A stretch of 64,000 nt of DNA, taken from the IMG/VR virus record IMGVR_UViG_3300001472_000003, positions 77,475 to 141,474 of that record. One strand, written 5' to 3'. This DNA is from a virus. Positions 40,956 through 49,753 of the stretch are shown piece after piece. Position numbers and translations under genes: made by a program. The notes beneath the pieces were generated by a model. That model saw only the letters and a list, made by a program, of their open reading frames with translations, did no database searches and was not told where the DNA came from. Position 1 is the first letter of the stretch; every line of letters begins with the position of its first letter.

Positions 40956-41612
40956 TTACTCCTTAGATATTTTAGACAGGCCTTGTCTTTTAACCTCTAC
41001 CACTTTCGGTTTAAAATGATATAATTCTTCAGTTTTAATTGGTTTTGGTTTCTTCTGTTTATTTATATTTTCTTCTTGTTTAGGTTTTTCTCTTAATTGT
41101 GCTATTCGTTTTTTAACTAATGGTCTAAACATATATTTATCATAATTATCTACAGGGGTTTCTTTTAAAAGTTTTTCTTTTAAAAGTTCATCTGCTTTTT
41201 GTTTAGCTACCATAACCTCTTTTTTTGTGTCTTCTACCTGCTTCTCTGCTATTGTCTTCATTTGGCTTTTAAATTCACTAGCTGTTGTTGATATGTTAAT
41301 TTTAGTTTCTTGTAATTCTAATAATCCTTGTAGTCGTTGCATCTCAGTGTTAAGCAACATATTTTTTTTAACAAGATCACTTATTATTTCTTGTTGATTA
41401 ATTATATACCGTCGCCAGAAATCATCATCAAAATTATCTGCATCATCACCCGGAAAAGAATTCTCATGATTTGCTTGTTGTGAACTTATATAATTATTAC
41501 TATACTCTATTTTAGGTGTAGTGTCAACAAGATTCTCTTCAGGAATTGTTTTTTCTTTAGTAACTATTTCTTTTTTTATAACCGGTCTTTTAATTCTCTT
41601 TTTTGAAGCCAT
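40956..41612 (-). CDS. Lys/Glu-rich coiled-coil protein
   Basis: 218 residues, very basic at both ends. The middle (IINQQEIISDLVKKNMLLNTEMQRLQ and EKQVEDTKKEVMVAKQKADELLKEK) has long predicted helices. No recognised domain. Four bases from the 39524 gene and preceded by a GATAAATA box at 41652-41659. Possibly a fibre-assembly factor or internal virion component, unproven. Confidence 0.6.
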   Translation of the reverse strand: MASKKRIKRPVIKKEIVTKEKTIPEENLVDTTPKIEYSNNYISSQQANHENSFPGDDADNFDDDFWRRYIINQQEIISDLVKKNMLLNTEMQRLQGLLELQETKINISTTASEFKSQMKTIAEKQVEDTKKEVMVAKQKADELLKEKLLKETPVDNYDKYMFRPLVKKRIAQLREKPKQEENINKQKKPKPIKTEELYHFKPKVVEVKRQGLSKISKE

Positions 41613-41651
41613 AATAATATCACCTTATTTTTTTATAATTATATTATACCA

Positions 41652-41659
41652 TATTTATC
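41652..41659 (-). promoter_or_regulatory. Late-promoter-like box GATAAATA
   Basis: GATAAATA on the minus strand at the stop of the 41659 gene, about 40 bp before the ATG at 41612. One mismatch to the late consensus. Confidence 0.35.
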
Positions 41660-42471
41660 TAATAATTGCCACCATCAATATCATCTGCAATTGGTGCACC
41701 ATTAACATCGTATTGTAATATCTGTCCTTGGCTTCCTGTTGTAAATGCCACTGTTGTTGTATTAGCTCCTGACATTACACCTCTTTCAACCAATTCTCTA
41801 ATCCCCGTACCACCATCTTTTACTTCTAAAGGATTCGAAAGACTATTAATTGTAACATTATTTAATGTGCCATCTGTAATATTTGTATTAGATATATTAC
41901 TATCGGTTAATGAAGCATTGCTTATTACAGCATCTGATAATCCTACACCTGATAGCCCCAATTGTCCTGTATACACAGCACCAGATAAAAATATGCCCTT
42001 TCCCGATGTTACAGATGTAGGCAAATTAGAACCTATAAAATTTAAAACACCTGACTGATAGTCAAAATACCATTCATCATTGTTGCCAGAACCAGTCTCA
42101 AATAACTGTGTTCCTGATGATGCTGGATTTGCTGCTGCTGATGACGCAGAATATACTTTTAATTGATATGTGGAACCAAAAACTGGAGGTATCCAATTTA
42201 CTATGCTTGTAGTCCATGTTCTTCTGGTTGTAGAGGTTAAATCTTCTGTTGTTTGTATTGTTGTATATACTTTGACAATACTTGTATTAGATGTAGGAAT
42301 AACATTAGGAATTGATGCGGCATCACTCCAAATAGCTAATGGATCAATAATAGGTTTAGATACAAATACTTCGTTAGGTGCTTTTTTAAGATCATTAGTA
42401 TCAGTTTTTACTCTACCAAAACCTATTTTTTTCCAAAGTAAATCAACTTTTTGTGAATCTGATATGGTCAT
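41659..42471 (-). CDS. Virion structural protein, marine myovirus fibre-connector type
   Basis: 270 residues. The N-terminal KIGFGRVKTDTNDLKKAPNEVFVSKP and IWSDAASIP pattern occurs at the start of many cyanophage and pelagiphage structural proteins. WYFDYQSGVLNFIGSNLP is a recurrent beta element, and the end has short repeats (NASLTDSNISNTNITDGTLNN) of a pentapeptide-like beta-helix. It shares its last base with the start of the next gene upstream. Probably a tail or fibre component. Confidence 0.68.
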   Translation of the reverse strand: MTISDSQKVDLLWKKIGFGRVKTDTNDLKKAPNEVFVSKPIIDPLAIWSDAASIPNVIPTSNTSIVKVYTTIQTTEDLTSTTRRTWTTSIVNWIPPVFGSTYQLKVYSASSAAANPASSGTQLFETGSGNNDEWYFDYQSGVLNFIGSNLPTSVTSGKGIFLSGAVYTGQLGLSGVGLSDAVISNASLTDSNISNTNITDGTLNNVTINSLSNPLEVKDGGTGIRELVERGVMSGANTTTVAFTTGSQGQILQYDVNGAPIADDIDGGNY

Positions 42472-45194
42472 TATGATATACTCAAAGCTGATATAGATTG
42501 GCCTGATGATAGACCAATAGAAATTAATATTTGATTTCCAAACGCATTGGTACCATTTTGGCTTCCAAGTGTTAATAGAAAACTACTATTGTTATATGTA
42601 GTATTTGAAAGAATTCTATCACCTGATGTAAATGCGCATCCATCAGATCCATTGCCTCCACTTCCTGTATTGCCGCCTGGTATACCACTACCAGCATATG
42701 TATCTCCTGCATTTAACCATCCATTTAAGGTTGATGCAGAATCTATGCCTGTTCCAGGAGCAGCTATATGAAATGAGGAAACAATTCCACTTAATGTAAC
42801 GTTAAAGTTAGCTACCTGAGTCCTTCTAAATGCTATTATTATTTTTTGTGTGCCTGATCGACCTGAACTAAGATTGGGGCCAGCAGGTAAAAATCCAGTG
42901 CTTAAATCCGAGGCAAAGTGTTGTAGAGATCCATATCTAATTACAGCTTCATCAGTGCCAATAATGGTTTGTGCACCAGTCCATGTTGAACTTGTATAGT
43001 AATTTGTTGAACTTGAGAATGTGGGATTAACACCAGTAAATCCGGTTATTCTTACCGCATCATCGTTATAAGTTGCTCCTAATGAATCACTAACAGGTAT
43101 AGCTAATTCATTTATGCCAGAAGATGATCCATTCATTACAGATATTTTTGTATTACTAAAATTTACTGTGGTGCCTGTTCCATTTACATTCTTAACATTC
43201 ATATTAAAACCTTGAGTTCTTTTTCCTCCTCCATTGATATTTAACTGAAATGTTTCTAATGTTATAGGAGATGAAATTCCAGTATTAGCTATTGGATAAT
43301 TTGAATTTAATTGTGATGGTGGTAAAATAGTATATGTTTTACTTTGGGAATTTATTATTGATCCAGATTCCCCTTCAAATGTTTGTCCGCTACCAAAAGT
43401 AAAAGGTGTTGTTGTATTCCTATATGTCTGTCCTGTTAGATTTGTTATTTTTGTGCCTATAACATTAATTTTAGCATTGTTTGTATAATATGGAATGCCT
43501 GAAATATATGCTAATGTTCCGGCTGTATTTTCTGTGATGGTTGTTGTTGAAAAATCTATACTTGGAGTTGATGTTAAGTTATCTTTTATAAAATCTAACT
43601 GACTTGTATTACCTGTTGTACTATGAGATAATTTATATGTATGAGCTCCAATAGATAAATTATTTTTACTTATTCTCGATTTAAATCCTGAATACAATCC
43701 TGAAGCATATATTTTTTGAATATTAGAAACACTAGTTCCTGTATTACTAAATTGATTGAAATCATTTTCATCAATTATAATTAACGAGTTGTATGTGCCT
43801 GAATTATCATTTGAGTCAAATACAACACTTCCATCGACAGAATTATCTATTAAAGATGATAGTGTGCCATTATTAGCATCGTGAGTAAATTGGGTAGTAA
43901 CAGAACCAGATGTTTGAATGTTTCCTGTGGTGGTGTATCTTATAGGTGTATCACCAATATTTAATGTTGTTCCGCTTGAGTTGTCTATAAATCCTGATGC
44001 TACTCTTGGCGAAGAACCAACAGAACTTGAAGATAAAGTAAATGTTTTATTGGCTAAACCTTGAGGAGCAGCAATACTTGTATCAAATATTTTTATAACA
44101 CTTGTTATACTATCAGGTAAAGAAGCAGGATTAGCTGTTGAATGAGTATTGATTGATAATGTTATAGTGTTAGTACTAAAACCAGTATCTGATGTATAGA
44201 TATGATCTATTCTAGATCCTTCTGTCCCGCCTTCTACTGATGTATTGGATATTGAGTCTGATGTTCCATCTCCCCAATTAATATGGAATGTAGCAATGAC
44301 TCCATTAGCATTAGTAGTATTATTATCAAGAAATATTTGATCTCCTGTATTAGCTTCAATAATATTACTTCCATTAGTTAATGCATCGTGTATAGTAAAT
44401 GCTGCAGCAGGATCTGGTGTAAAAACAACTATAGCATTATTTACTATTATCTGTGCATTATTACCTTCTCCAAGACCATTATCATTTCTTGCAATTACTG
44501 TTATATTATATGATCCACCAGATGTGTTTGTATATGTATGGTTTGGTGTTGAATCACTTGTATTATTGGAAAAAGATCCATCACCCCAATTTATATCAAA
44601 TCTGTTTGGATTGCCTGTTGTAGATATTGTTAATTGTGTATCTAATGGTGCACCTCCTGAAGTGTTGCTTATTGCAAATGATACATCTCTTACATACGTA
44701 TTATTATATACATTTAAAACAACCTCATTTAATTTATCAACTGCATCTGATACTTTTGTGTTCGCAGTTATTGATGTAACTGCACCTTCTGCAGTAACTC
44801 CTGCACCATTAGAATATATACCGTCTTCAACTGGAATTCCCATAGGTATTGAGTTTGCTATTCCAGATATTCCAGTGACTGCACTATCAACATATTGTTT
44901 AGTAGCAGCATGTGTATCTTCAGTAGGGTCAGATGTTAAAATTAATGTAGGAAATGTTGCAGTATTTGATACTGTTAAATCAGTTGCTTGAACATTAGCA
45001 ATTGTTTCTCCAAAATTTAATTTGGCAGTATCATTTCCTCGTGCAACTAAAACAGGAACATTACCTGATACTGATCCTATAAATAAATCATTAGATGTGA
45101 ATGAATATGCAAGCTCTCCACTTGACAATATACCATTTGCTGGTGTATCATTTGTGTTACTCGTTCTAATTTGAATAACATTATATTCAGACAT
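42471..45194 (-). CDS. Large tail fibre/adhesin with PKD domains
   Basis: 907 residues. The N-terminal RTSNTNDTPANGILSSGELAYSFTSNDLF is a variant of the virion-anchor motif. Next is LTSDPTEDTHAATKQYVDS, and then two PKD-type Ig folds with the diagnostic WGDGS (about 205) and WGDGT (about 310) loops. The remaining 500 residues are Ser/Thr/Asn-rich beta sequence, ending in a glycine-rich tip (GSGIPGGNTGSGGNGSDG). PKD domains mediate carbohydrate or protein binding in many surface proteins. Likely a receptor-binding fibre. Confidence 0.75.
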   Translation of the reverse strand: MSEYNVIQIRTSNTNDTPANGILSSGELAYSFTSNDLFIGSVSGNVPVLVARGNDTAKLNFGETIANVQATDLTVSNTATFPTLILTSDPTEDTHAATKQYVDSAVTGISGIANSIPMGIPVEDGIYSNGAGVTAEGAVTSITANTKVSDAVDKLNEVVLNVYNNTYVRDVSFAISNTSGGAPLDTQLTISTTGNPNRFDINWGDGSFSNNTSDSTPNHTYTNTSGGSYNITVIARNDNGLGEGNNAQIIVNNAIVVFTPDPAAAFTIHDALTNGSNIIEANTGDQIFLDNNTTNANGVIATFHINWGDGTSDSISNTSVEGGTEGSRIDHIYTSDTGFSTNTITLSINTHSTANPASLPDSITSVIKIFDTSIAAPQGLANKTFTLSSSSVGSSPRVASGFIDNSSGTTLNIGDTPIRYTTTGNIQTSGSVTTQFTHDANNGTLSSLIDNSVDGSVVFDSNDNSGTYNSLIIIDENDFNQFSNTGTSVSNIQKIYASGLYSGFKSRISKNNLSIGAHTYKLSHSTTGNTSQLDFIKDNLTSTPSIDFSTTTITENTAGTLAYISGIPYYTNNAKINVIGTKITNLTGQTYRNTTTPFTFGSGQTFEGESGSIINSQSKTYTILPPSQLNSNYPIANTGISSPITLETFQLNINGGGKRTQGFNMNVKNVNGTGTTVNFSNTKISVMNGSSSGINELAIPVSDSLGATYNDDAVRITGFTGVNPTFSSSTNYYTSSTWTGAQTIIGTDEAVIRYGSLQHFASDLSTGFLPAGPNLSSGRSGTQKIIIAFRRTQVANFNVTLSGIVSSFHIAAPGTGIDSASTLNGWLNAGDTYAGSGIPGGNTGSGGNGSDGCAFTSGDRILSNTTYNNSSFLLTLGSQNGTNAFGNQILISIGLSSGQSISALSIS

Positions 45195-45454
45195 TAGAAA
45201 AATCCGCCATGCACGCCAACTTTTTGAACGATGAAAGTATTAGAATCAACATCATAAACTAAACTGACAGCTGCTTCATTAGATATTGTGGCATCACTTT
45301 GGAAAACCACTTGTTGTTTTATACCAGCACTTCCAAACATTATTCTTGATACTTGTTCTGGTGTGGCTGTTTGAACTTTTGCAATCGCAGTTTTACCACT
45401 TCTGAATACGGTAGTGGTATTAGCATTTATTCCTGTGCTTGTATCTATAGCCAT
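45194..45454 (-). CDS. Small virion-associated protein, 86 aa
   Basis: 86 residues, soluble and beta-rich (KTAIAKVQTATPEQVSRIMFGSAG, VVFQSDATISN, FIVQKVGVHGGFF). Its stop shares a base with the start of the large PKD fibre, and its start is one base from the stop of the 45456 gene, so all three are co-translated. I recall similar small proteins next to fibres in marine T4-like phages, with no assigned role. Confidence 0.65.
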   Translation of the reverse strand: MAIDTSTGINANTTTVFRSGKTAIAKVQTATPEQVSRIMFGSAGIKQQVVFQSDATISNEAAVSLVYDVDSNTFIVQKVGVHGGFF

Positions 45455-45455
45455 T

Positions 45456-45800
45456 TTAGCTTCCTCTTGTTACACCGGGTGTGACAGTTACTAAACCTTC
45501 TAATACACGTGTTGCATTATTACTATTTAACGTATTATAAACCTCAACATCATATACATATCTTCCAGCAGGAACGATATTAGTTTCTGCTGATGTCATA
45601 CTTAATTCCATGATACCGCCGGTTGGATTTGTAATATTCGTTGATATTATATGAAATATGCTAGATGAATGTGTTTTTCTAAAATGACATGCTGATGTAT
45701 GATCTGTTAAATTAAAAATATCTCCGCTCATGTCTGTAATATTTACTACGATATTAAATTTACTTCCTTGATCTATAATAAGATTAGCTTTTGCTGCCAT
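45456..45800 (-). CDS. Small Ig-like virion protein, 114 aa
   Basis: 114 residues. A compact beta-sandwich pattern (NLIIDQGSKFNIVVNITD, FNLTDHTSACHFRKTHSS, IMELSMTSAETNIVPAGRYVYDVEVY, RVLEGLVTVTPGVTR) resembles the N-terminal domain of baseplate upper proteins (BppU type) and similar Ig-like phage connectors. First gene of a late operon with an exact TATAAATA box 33-40 bp upstream. Confidence 0.68.
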   Translation of the reverse strand: MAAKANLIIDQGSKFNIVVNITDMSGDIFNLTDHTSACHFRKTHSSSIFHIISTNITNPTGGIMELSMTSAETNIVPAGRYVYDVEVYNTLNSNNATRVLEGLVTVTPGVTRGS

Positions 45801-45832
45801 CGTACAATCCTCTTTATATTATTAATTATATA

Positions 45833-45840
45833 TATTTATA
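45833..45840 (-). promoter_or_regulatory. Late promoter TATAAATA, back-to-back with a plus-strand promoter
   Basis: Exact TATAAATA on the minus strand, 33-40 bp before the ATG at 45800. The preceding gene is on the opposite strand, so a promoter is needed here; this makes it one of the best-supported late boxes of the window. Confidence 0.75.
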
Positions 45841-45864
45841 CTAGTTAAAATCCTTAAAAAACCG

Positions 45865-45893
45865 TTGACTCTTTCATATTTTTATGTTATAAT
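45865..45893 (+). promoter_or_regulatory. Sigma70-type promoter for the plus-strand gene
   Basis: TTGACT (45865-45870), a 17-bp spacer and a perfect TATAAT (45888-45893), about 38 bp before the ATG at 45932. An AGAGG ribosome-site-like stretch follows at 45918-45922. It is the only plus-strand promoter I can support. Confidence 0.8.
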
Positions 45894-45931
45894 AATTATT
45901 GTATGATTAGCTAAGATAGAGGGCCCTACTA

Positions 45932-46615
45932 ATGAATTTTGTTTGTGTTAATTTTGGCAACATGTACCATAATGCATATGTAGACGCTCTTTATTATATG
46001 ATATTTATGCGTAATAAAATAAACAGCTTTACATGTATTACTGATAGAAAAAGAAATATTAGAAAAGAGATTAACCAAATAATAATTAGTGATGACGAAT
46101 ACGAAGGCGCATGGAATAAACTTTATTGCTTTCATGATATAGATTTGCCGAATGAATTTGTATTATTGGATTTAGATATTGTATTGCAATCTAAATTTAA
46201 ATTTAATGAACTAAAAGAAATAATTGATAACAATAAGTTATTATTTGTTAATGCAGATTGGGCTATAGATAGTAGACCTTATCAGCCTACCCAAATAAAT
46301 TCATCTTTACTGTATATTAATAAAAATTTAAAATCCTATAATAAAATTAGAAAATCTATAGACAAGGGAGATTGGTATCCATATGCTACTATGGATAGAT
46401 ATTTATTTAATATACTTAATAAAAAAGAAATAGGTTATTTTGATTCATTAAAAATATATTCATATATGGATAATGAATATATGGAAAAAAATTATGATGT
46501 ATGTCTTTTAAATAAATTTGATGGCAAAATATTCGATTATATTATAAGTAGTAACTGGATATTTAAATACTACCCAATTCATCTTTCATATCCATCCACA
46601 TATCATATTGATTAA
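45932..46615 (+). CDS. Glycosyltransferase-like protein, only plus-strand gene
   Basis: 227 residues. FVLLDLDIVL near residue 75 is a DxD motif of the GT-A fold (nucleotide-sugar and metal binding), NADWAIDS and INSSLLYINKN fit the acceptor and N-S-G/S loops, and ATMDRYLFNIL fits the later (D/E)Q-like helix. It would transfer a sugar to an unknown acceptor. It is transcribed against the surrounding late genes from its own sigma70-type promoter, so it can be expressed early by host polymerase. Its 3' end overlaps the oxygenase gene tail-to-tail by 53 bp. This is the layout of an independently acquired gene (moron). Confidence 0.75.
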   Translation: MNFVCVNFGNMYHNAYVDALYYMIFMRNKINSFTCITDRKRNIRKEINQIIISDDEYEGAWNKLYCFHDIDLPNEFVLLDLDIVLQSKFKFNELKEIIDNNKLLFVNADWAIDSRPYQPTQINSSLLYINKNLKSYNKIRKSIDKGDWYPYATMDRYLFNILNKKEIGYFDSLKIYSYMDNEYMEKNYDVCLLNKFDGKIFDYIISSNWIFKYYPIHLSYPSTYHID

Positions 46616-47225
46616 TAATATATGATATAGTTATTCTGCTGCCAGATTTATTAGCCGCACAATGCCAAACTTTTTTATTGCCCTCATCATGACCACCAAA
46701 ATACCCAGTTTTTACATTCCAACCAATACTATCTTTATGTATAATATATTTTTTAGCACTTAAATCATATTCTTCAAAATATCCACCACCACAATCACTA
46801 TATGTAAATAATACATTATATCCTCTAGCATTAGCATTATGATGCCATCCTATATATCCATTTACGGGGTAATATGTTAGCAAAGAATTGTTAGATGCAC
46901 CTAATTCCGATGTCATATTATTAGCAAGACTCATGACTTTATCTCTATTATTTAATTTATGAGCACCTACACTTGTTCTATAGTCTATAAGTAATGAACA
47001 TTCAGGAAAGCCTTCGTGCTTATTGCCATTCATAAGCCATTGATGGTAATCATAACTTGTTCCACTTGTAATATCCATTCCATCATTATACTCTTTACCA
47101 TCTCTACCTAATCTTTCATCATATGCTATATCATATAATGTTTTAGTGTCTTCAGATAAAATATTATCTTTAATATCATTTAAAATATGTAATATACTTT
47201 TATTTTTAATCTCTATCTTGTCCAT
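46563..47225 (-). CDS. 2-oxoglutarate/Fe(II) oxygenase-like protein
   Basis: 220 residues. LLTYYPVNGYIGWHHNANARGYNVLFTYS contains the proximal H-x-N-type metal motif (GWHHN). GGGYFEEYD is the typical turn, VWHCA carries the distal His, and SRITISYII supplies the Arg that binds 2-oxoglutarate. Proteins of this pattern are frequent in marine T4-like phages; the substrate is unknown (protein, sugar or nucleobase hydroxylation are possible). It overlaps the upstream glycosyltransferase by 20 bp and the plus-strand glycosyltransferase by 53 bp tail-to-tail. Confidence 0.75.
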   Translation of the reverse strand: MDKIEIKNKSILHILNDIKDNILSEDTKTLYDIAYDERLGRDGKEYNDGMDITSGTSYDYHQWLMNGNKHEGFPECSLLIDYRTSVGAHKLNNRDKVMSLANNMTSELGASNNSLLTYYPVNGYIGWHHNANARGYNVLFTYSDCGGGYFEEYDLSAKKYIIHKDSIGWNVKTGYFGGHDEGNKKVWHCAANKSGSRITISYIINQYDMWMDMKDELGSI

Positions 47226-47940
47226 CTATCCACTCTTTCTTTAAAGTATGATGCATTATAACTATATCAGATTTAACTTCAGATTTTTTATATGTATTAA
47301 CATAATTCCATCTTGCATCGTCTTCCATTATATCTATTTTCATTTTATGATTTTTTATATTTAAAAGGAACCACCATGCGAATTGGTCCCATTGTTTAAC
47401 ACTATTTAAATATTCAGGATATTTAATAGTAAATTCTTTAGATGATTGATACTTAAATTGTTTATACCAAATATCTAAAAATTTTAAAATATGGGGCCTT
47501 TTCCAATACCCGAATATACCACAATGATGAATCATTTTTGCATTGTCATTTTTTTCTTTTGTTAAAAATACTTCTGCTGCAGCATATTTACGAATTGAGG
47601 TAGTACATATATCTGCTTCATCCGATAATTGATCAAAGATTAAGGATATATCTTCATGCATAATTTCCGTATCTGCATCTATATAAAATGTTTTATCATA
47701 TGGAGTCTTAGATAACATGTACAGTTTAGTACGAATATTATATGGACAATCAGTTATAATAGAATCAAATACACCAGAGTTATTGGCTATTGTCCTCCAT
47801 CGTTCCTCAGTATATAAAGTAATATTTGCTTCAGGGTAATAATCTTTTAAAGATTCTGCAGAATATATTGCACTATGAAGATATGGTATTTTGCACGTAG
47901 CAGCATACATAAACCCATTTTTATTTTTTATTTCGTTCAT
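47206..47940 (-). CDS. Glycosyltransferase, GT-A fold
   Basis: 244 residues. The N-terminus GFMYAATCKIPYLHSAIYSAESLKDYYP resembles GT8/GT-A nucleotide-binding starts, and FYIDADTEI near residue 92 is the DxD motif. HCGIFGYWKRP and VKQWDQFAWWFLL fit acceptor-side elements, and a late His-rich VIMHHTLKK fits a metal-binding end. It overlaps both neighbours by 20 bp, so it is coupled with the oxygenase and the 137-residue gene. It may decorate a fibre protein or another phage or host molecule. Confidence 0.78.
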   Translation of the reverse strand: MNEIKNKNGFMYAATCKIPYLHSAIYSAESLKDYYPEANITLYTEERWRTIANNSGVFDSIITDCPYNIRTKLYMLSKTPYDKTFYIDADTEIMHEDISLIFDQLSDEADICTTSIRKYAAAEVFLTKEKNDNAKMIHHCGIFGYWKRPHILKFLDIWYKQFKYQSSKEFTIKYPEYLNSVKQWDQFAWWFLLNIKNHKMKIDIMEDDARWNYVNTYKKSEVKSDIVIMHHTLKKEWIDGQDRD

Positions 47941-48334
47941 TAATTATACCAACAATTGTGTTTACTAAAACTTCCATTTTATTTTTGGATTTTCGTATAG
48001 AACGTTTAAATTCTTTGTTGGTTGTATTTTTTACTTCATCCATCTCAAATGCTTCAAGTTTTGCCATAAACAATTCTTCACCATCTATTCTTGCTTTATT
48101 TTCAACATCACGTTGATTTTTTCTGCTTTGCATTTCTCTAAATATGCGCAAAGATTCATCAGTATTTTTATCTATTTGTTGGATTGTATATTGTGATATA
48201 AGTGATTTATAATCACTATTTCTTTCATCTCTAGGTATAATAATTTTTACCTTATTACCATTATCATCAACACTATTAACTTCTATTTGTTTTTTTTCTT
48301 CTGGTATTAACCATTTGGGTTCTATATATCTCAT
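47921..48334 (-). CDS. Hypothetical charged protein, 137 aa
   Basis: 137 residues starting MRYIEPKWLIPEEKKQIEV. After a short beta part (NKVKIIIPRD) it is mostly charged helix (LRIFREMQSRKNQRDVENKAR, RSIRKSKNKMEVLV). No domain recognised. Four bases after the Y-T-G repeat gene and 20 bp overlap with the glycosyltransferase. It may be a virion or assembly protein; position only. Confidence 0.6.
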   Translation of the reverse strand: MRYIEPKWLIPEEKKQIEVNSVDDNGNKVKIIIPRDERNSDYKSLISQYTIQQIDKNTDESLRIFREMQSRKNQRDVENKARIDGEELFMAKLEAFEMDEVKNTTNKEFKRSIRKSKNKMEVLVNTIVGIINERNKK

Positions 48335-48337
48335 AAT

Positions 48338-49741
48338 CTATGCTATCCTCAACCATAATGCAATTGTTGTAATACTGTTTTTAGAACTTGATACAGTATC
48401 ACTTGTGAAATTACCTGTATAATTACCACTATATTCTGCTGTAAAATCCCTAGAATATGACCCAGTAAACATACGTGTATACTCTCTATTATATATGCCT
48501 GTAAAACTACCAGTATATTGCCTATTATAAGATCCTGTATATTGCCTATTATACGATCCAGTATACTGTCTATTATATGTTCCCGCATAATAGCCAATAT
48601 ATGATCCTACATATGAACCTGTAAATCCAACTGGGCCAACTCTAGTATAACTTCCAGTATAATAATTGTAATGATAGCTAGGCCTTCCATTAAAATATGA
48701 AGTACCTACATGACGGGCATATGTTCCGGTAAAATATCCAGTTATTTGTTGTGATGTATAAGTTCCAGTATAACTTCCAGAATAACTCCCCGAAAAATTT
48801 GTTGTTAATGCACCTGTATATTGTCCTGTATATTGGCCGGTATATTGGCCACTATAACTTGCTGTAAAATCTCTATTATATACTCCTGTATATTGTCCAG
48901 TAAAGCTTCCTTGATATTGACCAGTAAATAATCCAGTATATTGTCTATTATATGTTCCTGTAAATGATCCTATGTATGTATTTGCCGCAACTTGTTGCCT
49001 TGTATCAATAAATGTATCACCTACTTGAACCCATGTTCCAGTTGTTGGTGGTATTGTGGCTAACGAATATCTACCCACTTCTGTAGATGCAATTCTATTT
49101 CTATATCTATCTGTTAATGTTTCTATTTCAACATCAGTCATTTCTTGCATTGTGCCATCTATACCAAGCTTTAATGGTCTTATTACTGTTGGTAAAGAAT
49201 CATTTGTTTTTTTCCAAAGATAAGATGTGTTAGAAGAACTACCCCCACTACCTCCAAATGTATCTGTTAATGATGCAACTGATACCCAAGTGCCTGAAAA
49301 TATTGTAGCGGGAGTTGCTGTAGAAAGATAATATTGACTTATAGATGGTGTTGATGTATTAGCTAAATTAGATGAAATATAATTCATAATATTGTTATCT
49401 AAATTATTACTAGACATTGGTCTAGGTTTTTTATTATCTAATTCTAAAGGACTAACAGTTGTTTCTGATACTGAGACAAGATTCTGTGATAAAGTTGTAG
49501 TAGTTGTAGTTATTTGACCATTTGCTGGATGTGTGCCAATAGACTCCACTCTTGCAGTATCTGAAAAATAACCTATTGTAGTACCAACACCTGCTATATT
49601 TAATGCACCTGTACTATTATCAGACTCTAATGATACTTTTCTTAATACTAAGTGTGTGATATAATCCATATCTGTATTAGACATTTCTTGAATATCAACT
49701 GAAGTATTTCCAGTTCGTATTAATTTTAAAGGGTTGCCCAT
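48338..49741 (-). CDS. Tail protein with tetrapeptide Y-T-G-x repeats
   Basis: 467 residues. Residues 1-235 form an ordinary virion-protein head (LKLIRTGNTSVDIQEMSNTDMDY, a Ser/Thr-rich segment, VIRPLKLGIDGTMQEMTD). From about 256 to 448 an aromatic residue recurs every four positions, usually as Y/F-T/S-G-x (YTGQYTGQYTGA), sometimes Y-N-R-Q, including three exact copies of YNRQYTGS. The repeat is visible in DNA as 24-bp units near 48520-48600. Similar Tyr/Gly repeats occur in cyanophage structural proteins. Probably a fibrous or adhesive surface element; function unknown. Confidence 0.72.
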   Translation of the reverse strand: MGNPLKLIRTGNTSVDIQEMSNTDMDYITHLVLRKVSLESDNSTGALNIAGVGTTIGYFSDTARVESIGTHPANGQITTTTTTLSQNLVSVSETTVSPLELDNKKPRPMSSNNLDNNIMNYISSNLANTSTPSISQYYLSTATPATIFSGTWVSVASLTDTFGGSGGSSSNTSYLWKKTNDSLPTVIRPLKLGIDGTMQEMTDVEIETLTDRYRNRIASTEVGRYSLATIPPTTGTWVQVGDTFIDTRQQVAANTYIGSFTGTYNRQYTGLFTGQYQGSFTGQYTGVYNRDFTASYSGQYTGQYTGQYTGALTTNFSGSYSGSYTGTYTSQQITGYFTGTYARHVGTSYFNGRPSYHYNYYTGSYTRVGPVGFTGSYVGSYIGYYAGTYNRQYTGSYNRQYTGSYNRQYTGSFTGIYNREYTRMFTGSYSRDFTAEYSGNYTGNFTSDTVSSSKNSITTIALWLRIA

Positions 49742-49753
49742 TATATATTTTCC

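Noticed and set aside
48500-48610. Regular 24-bp DNA repeats that could be taken for a CRISPR array
   Set aside because: They lie inside a protein gene, keep the frame, encode YNRQYTGS-type units and have no unique spacers.
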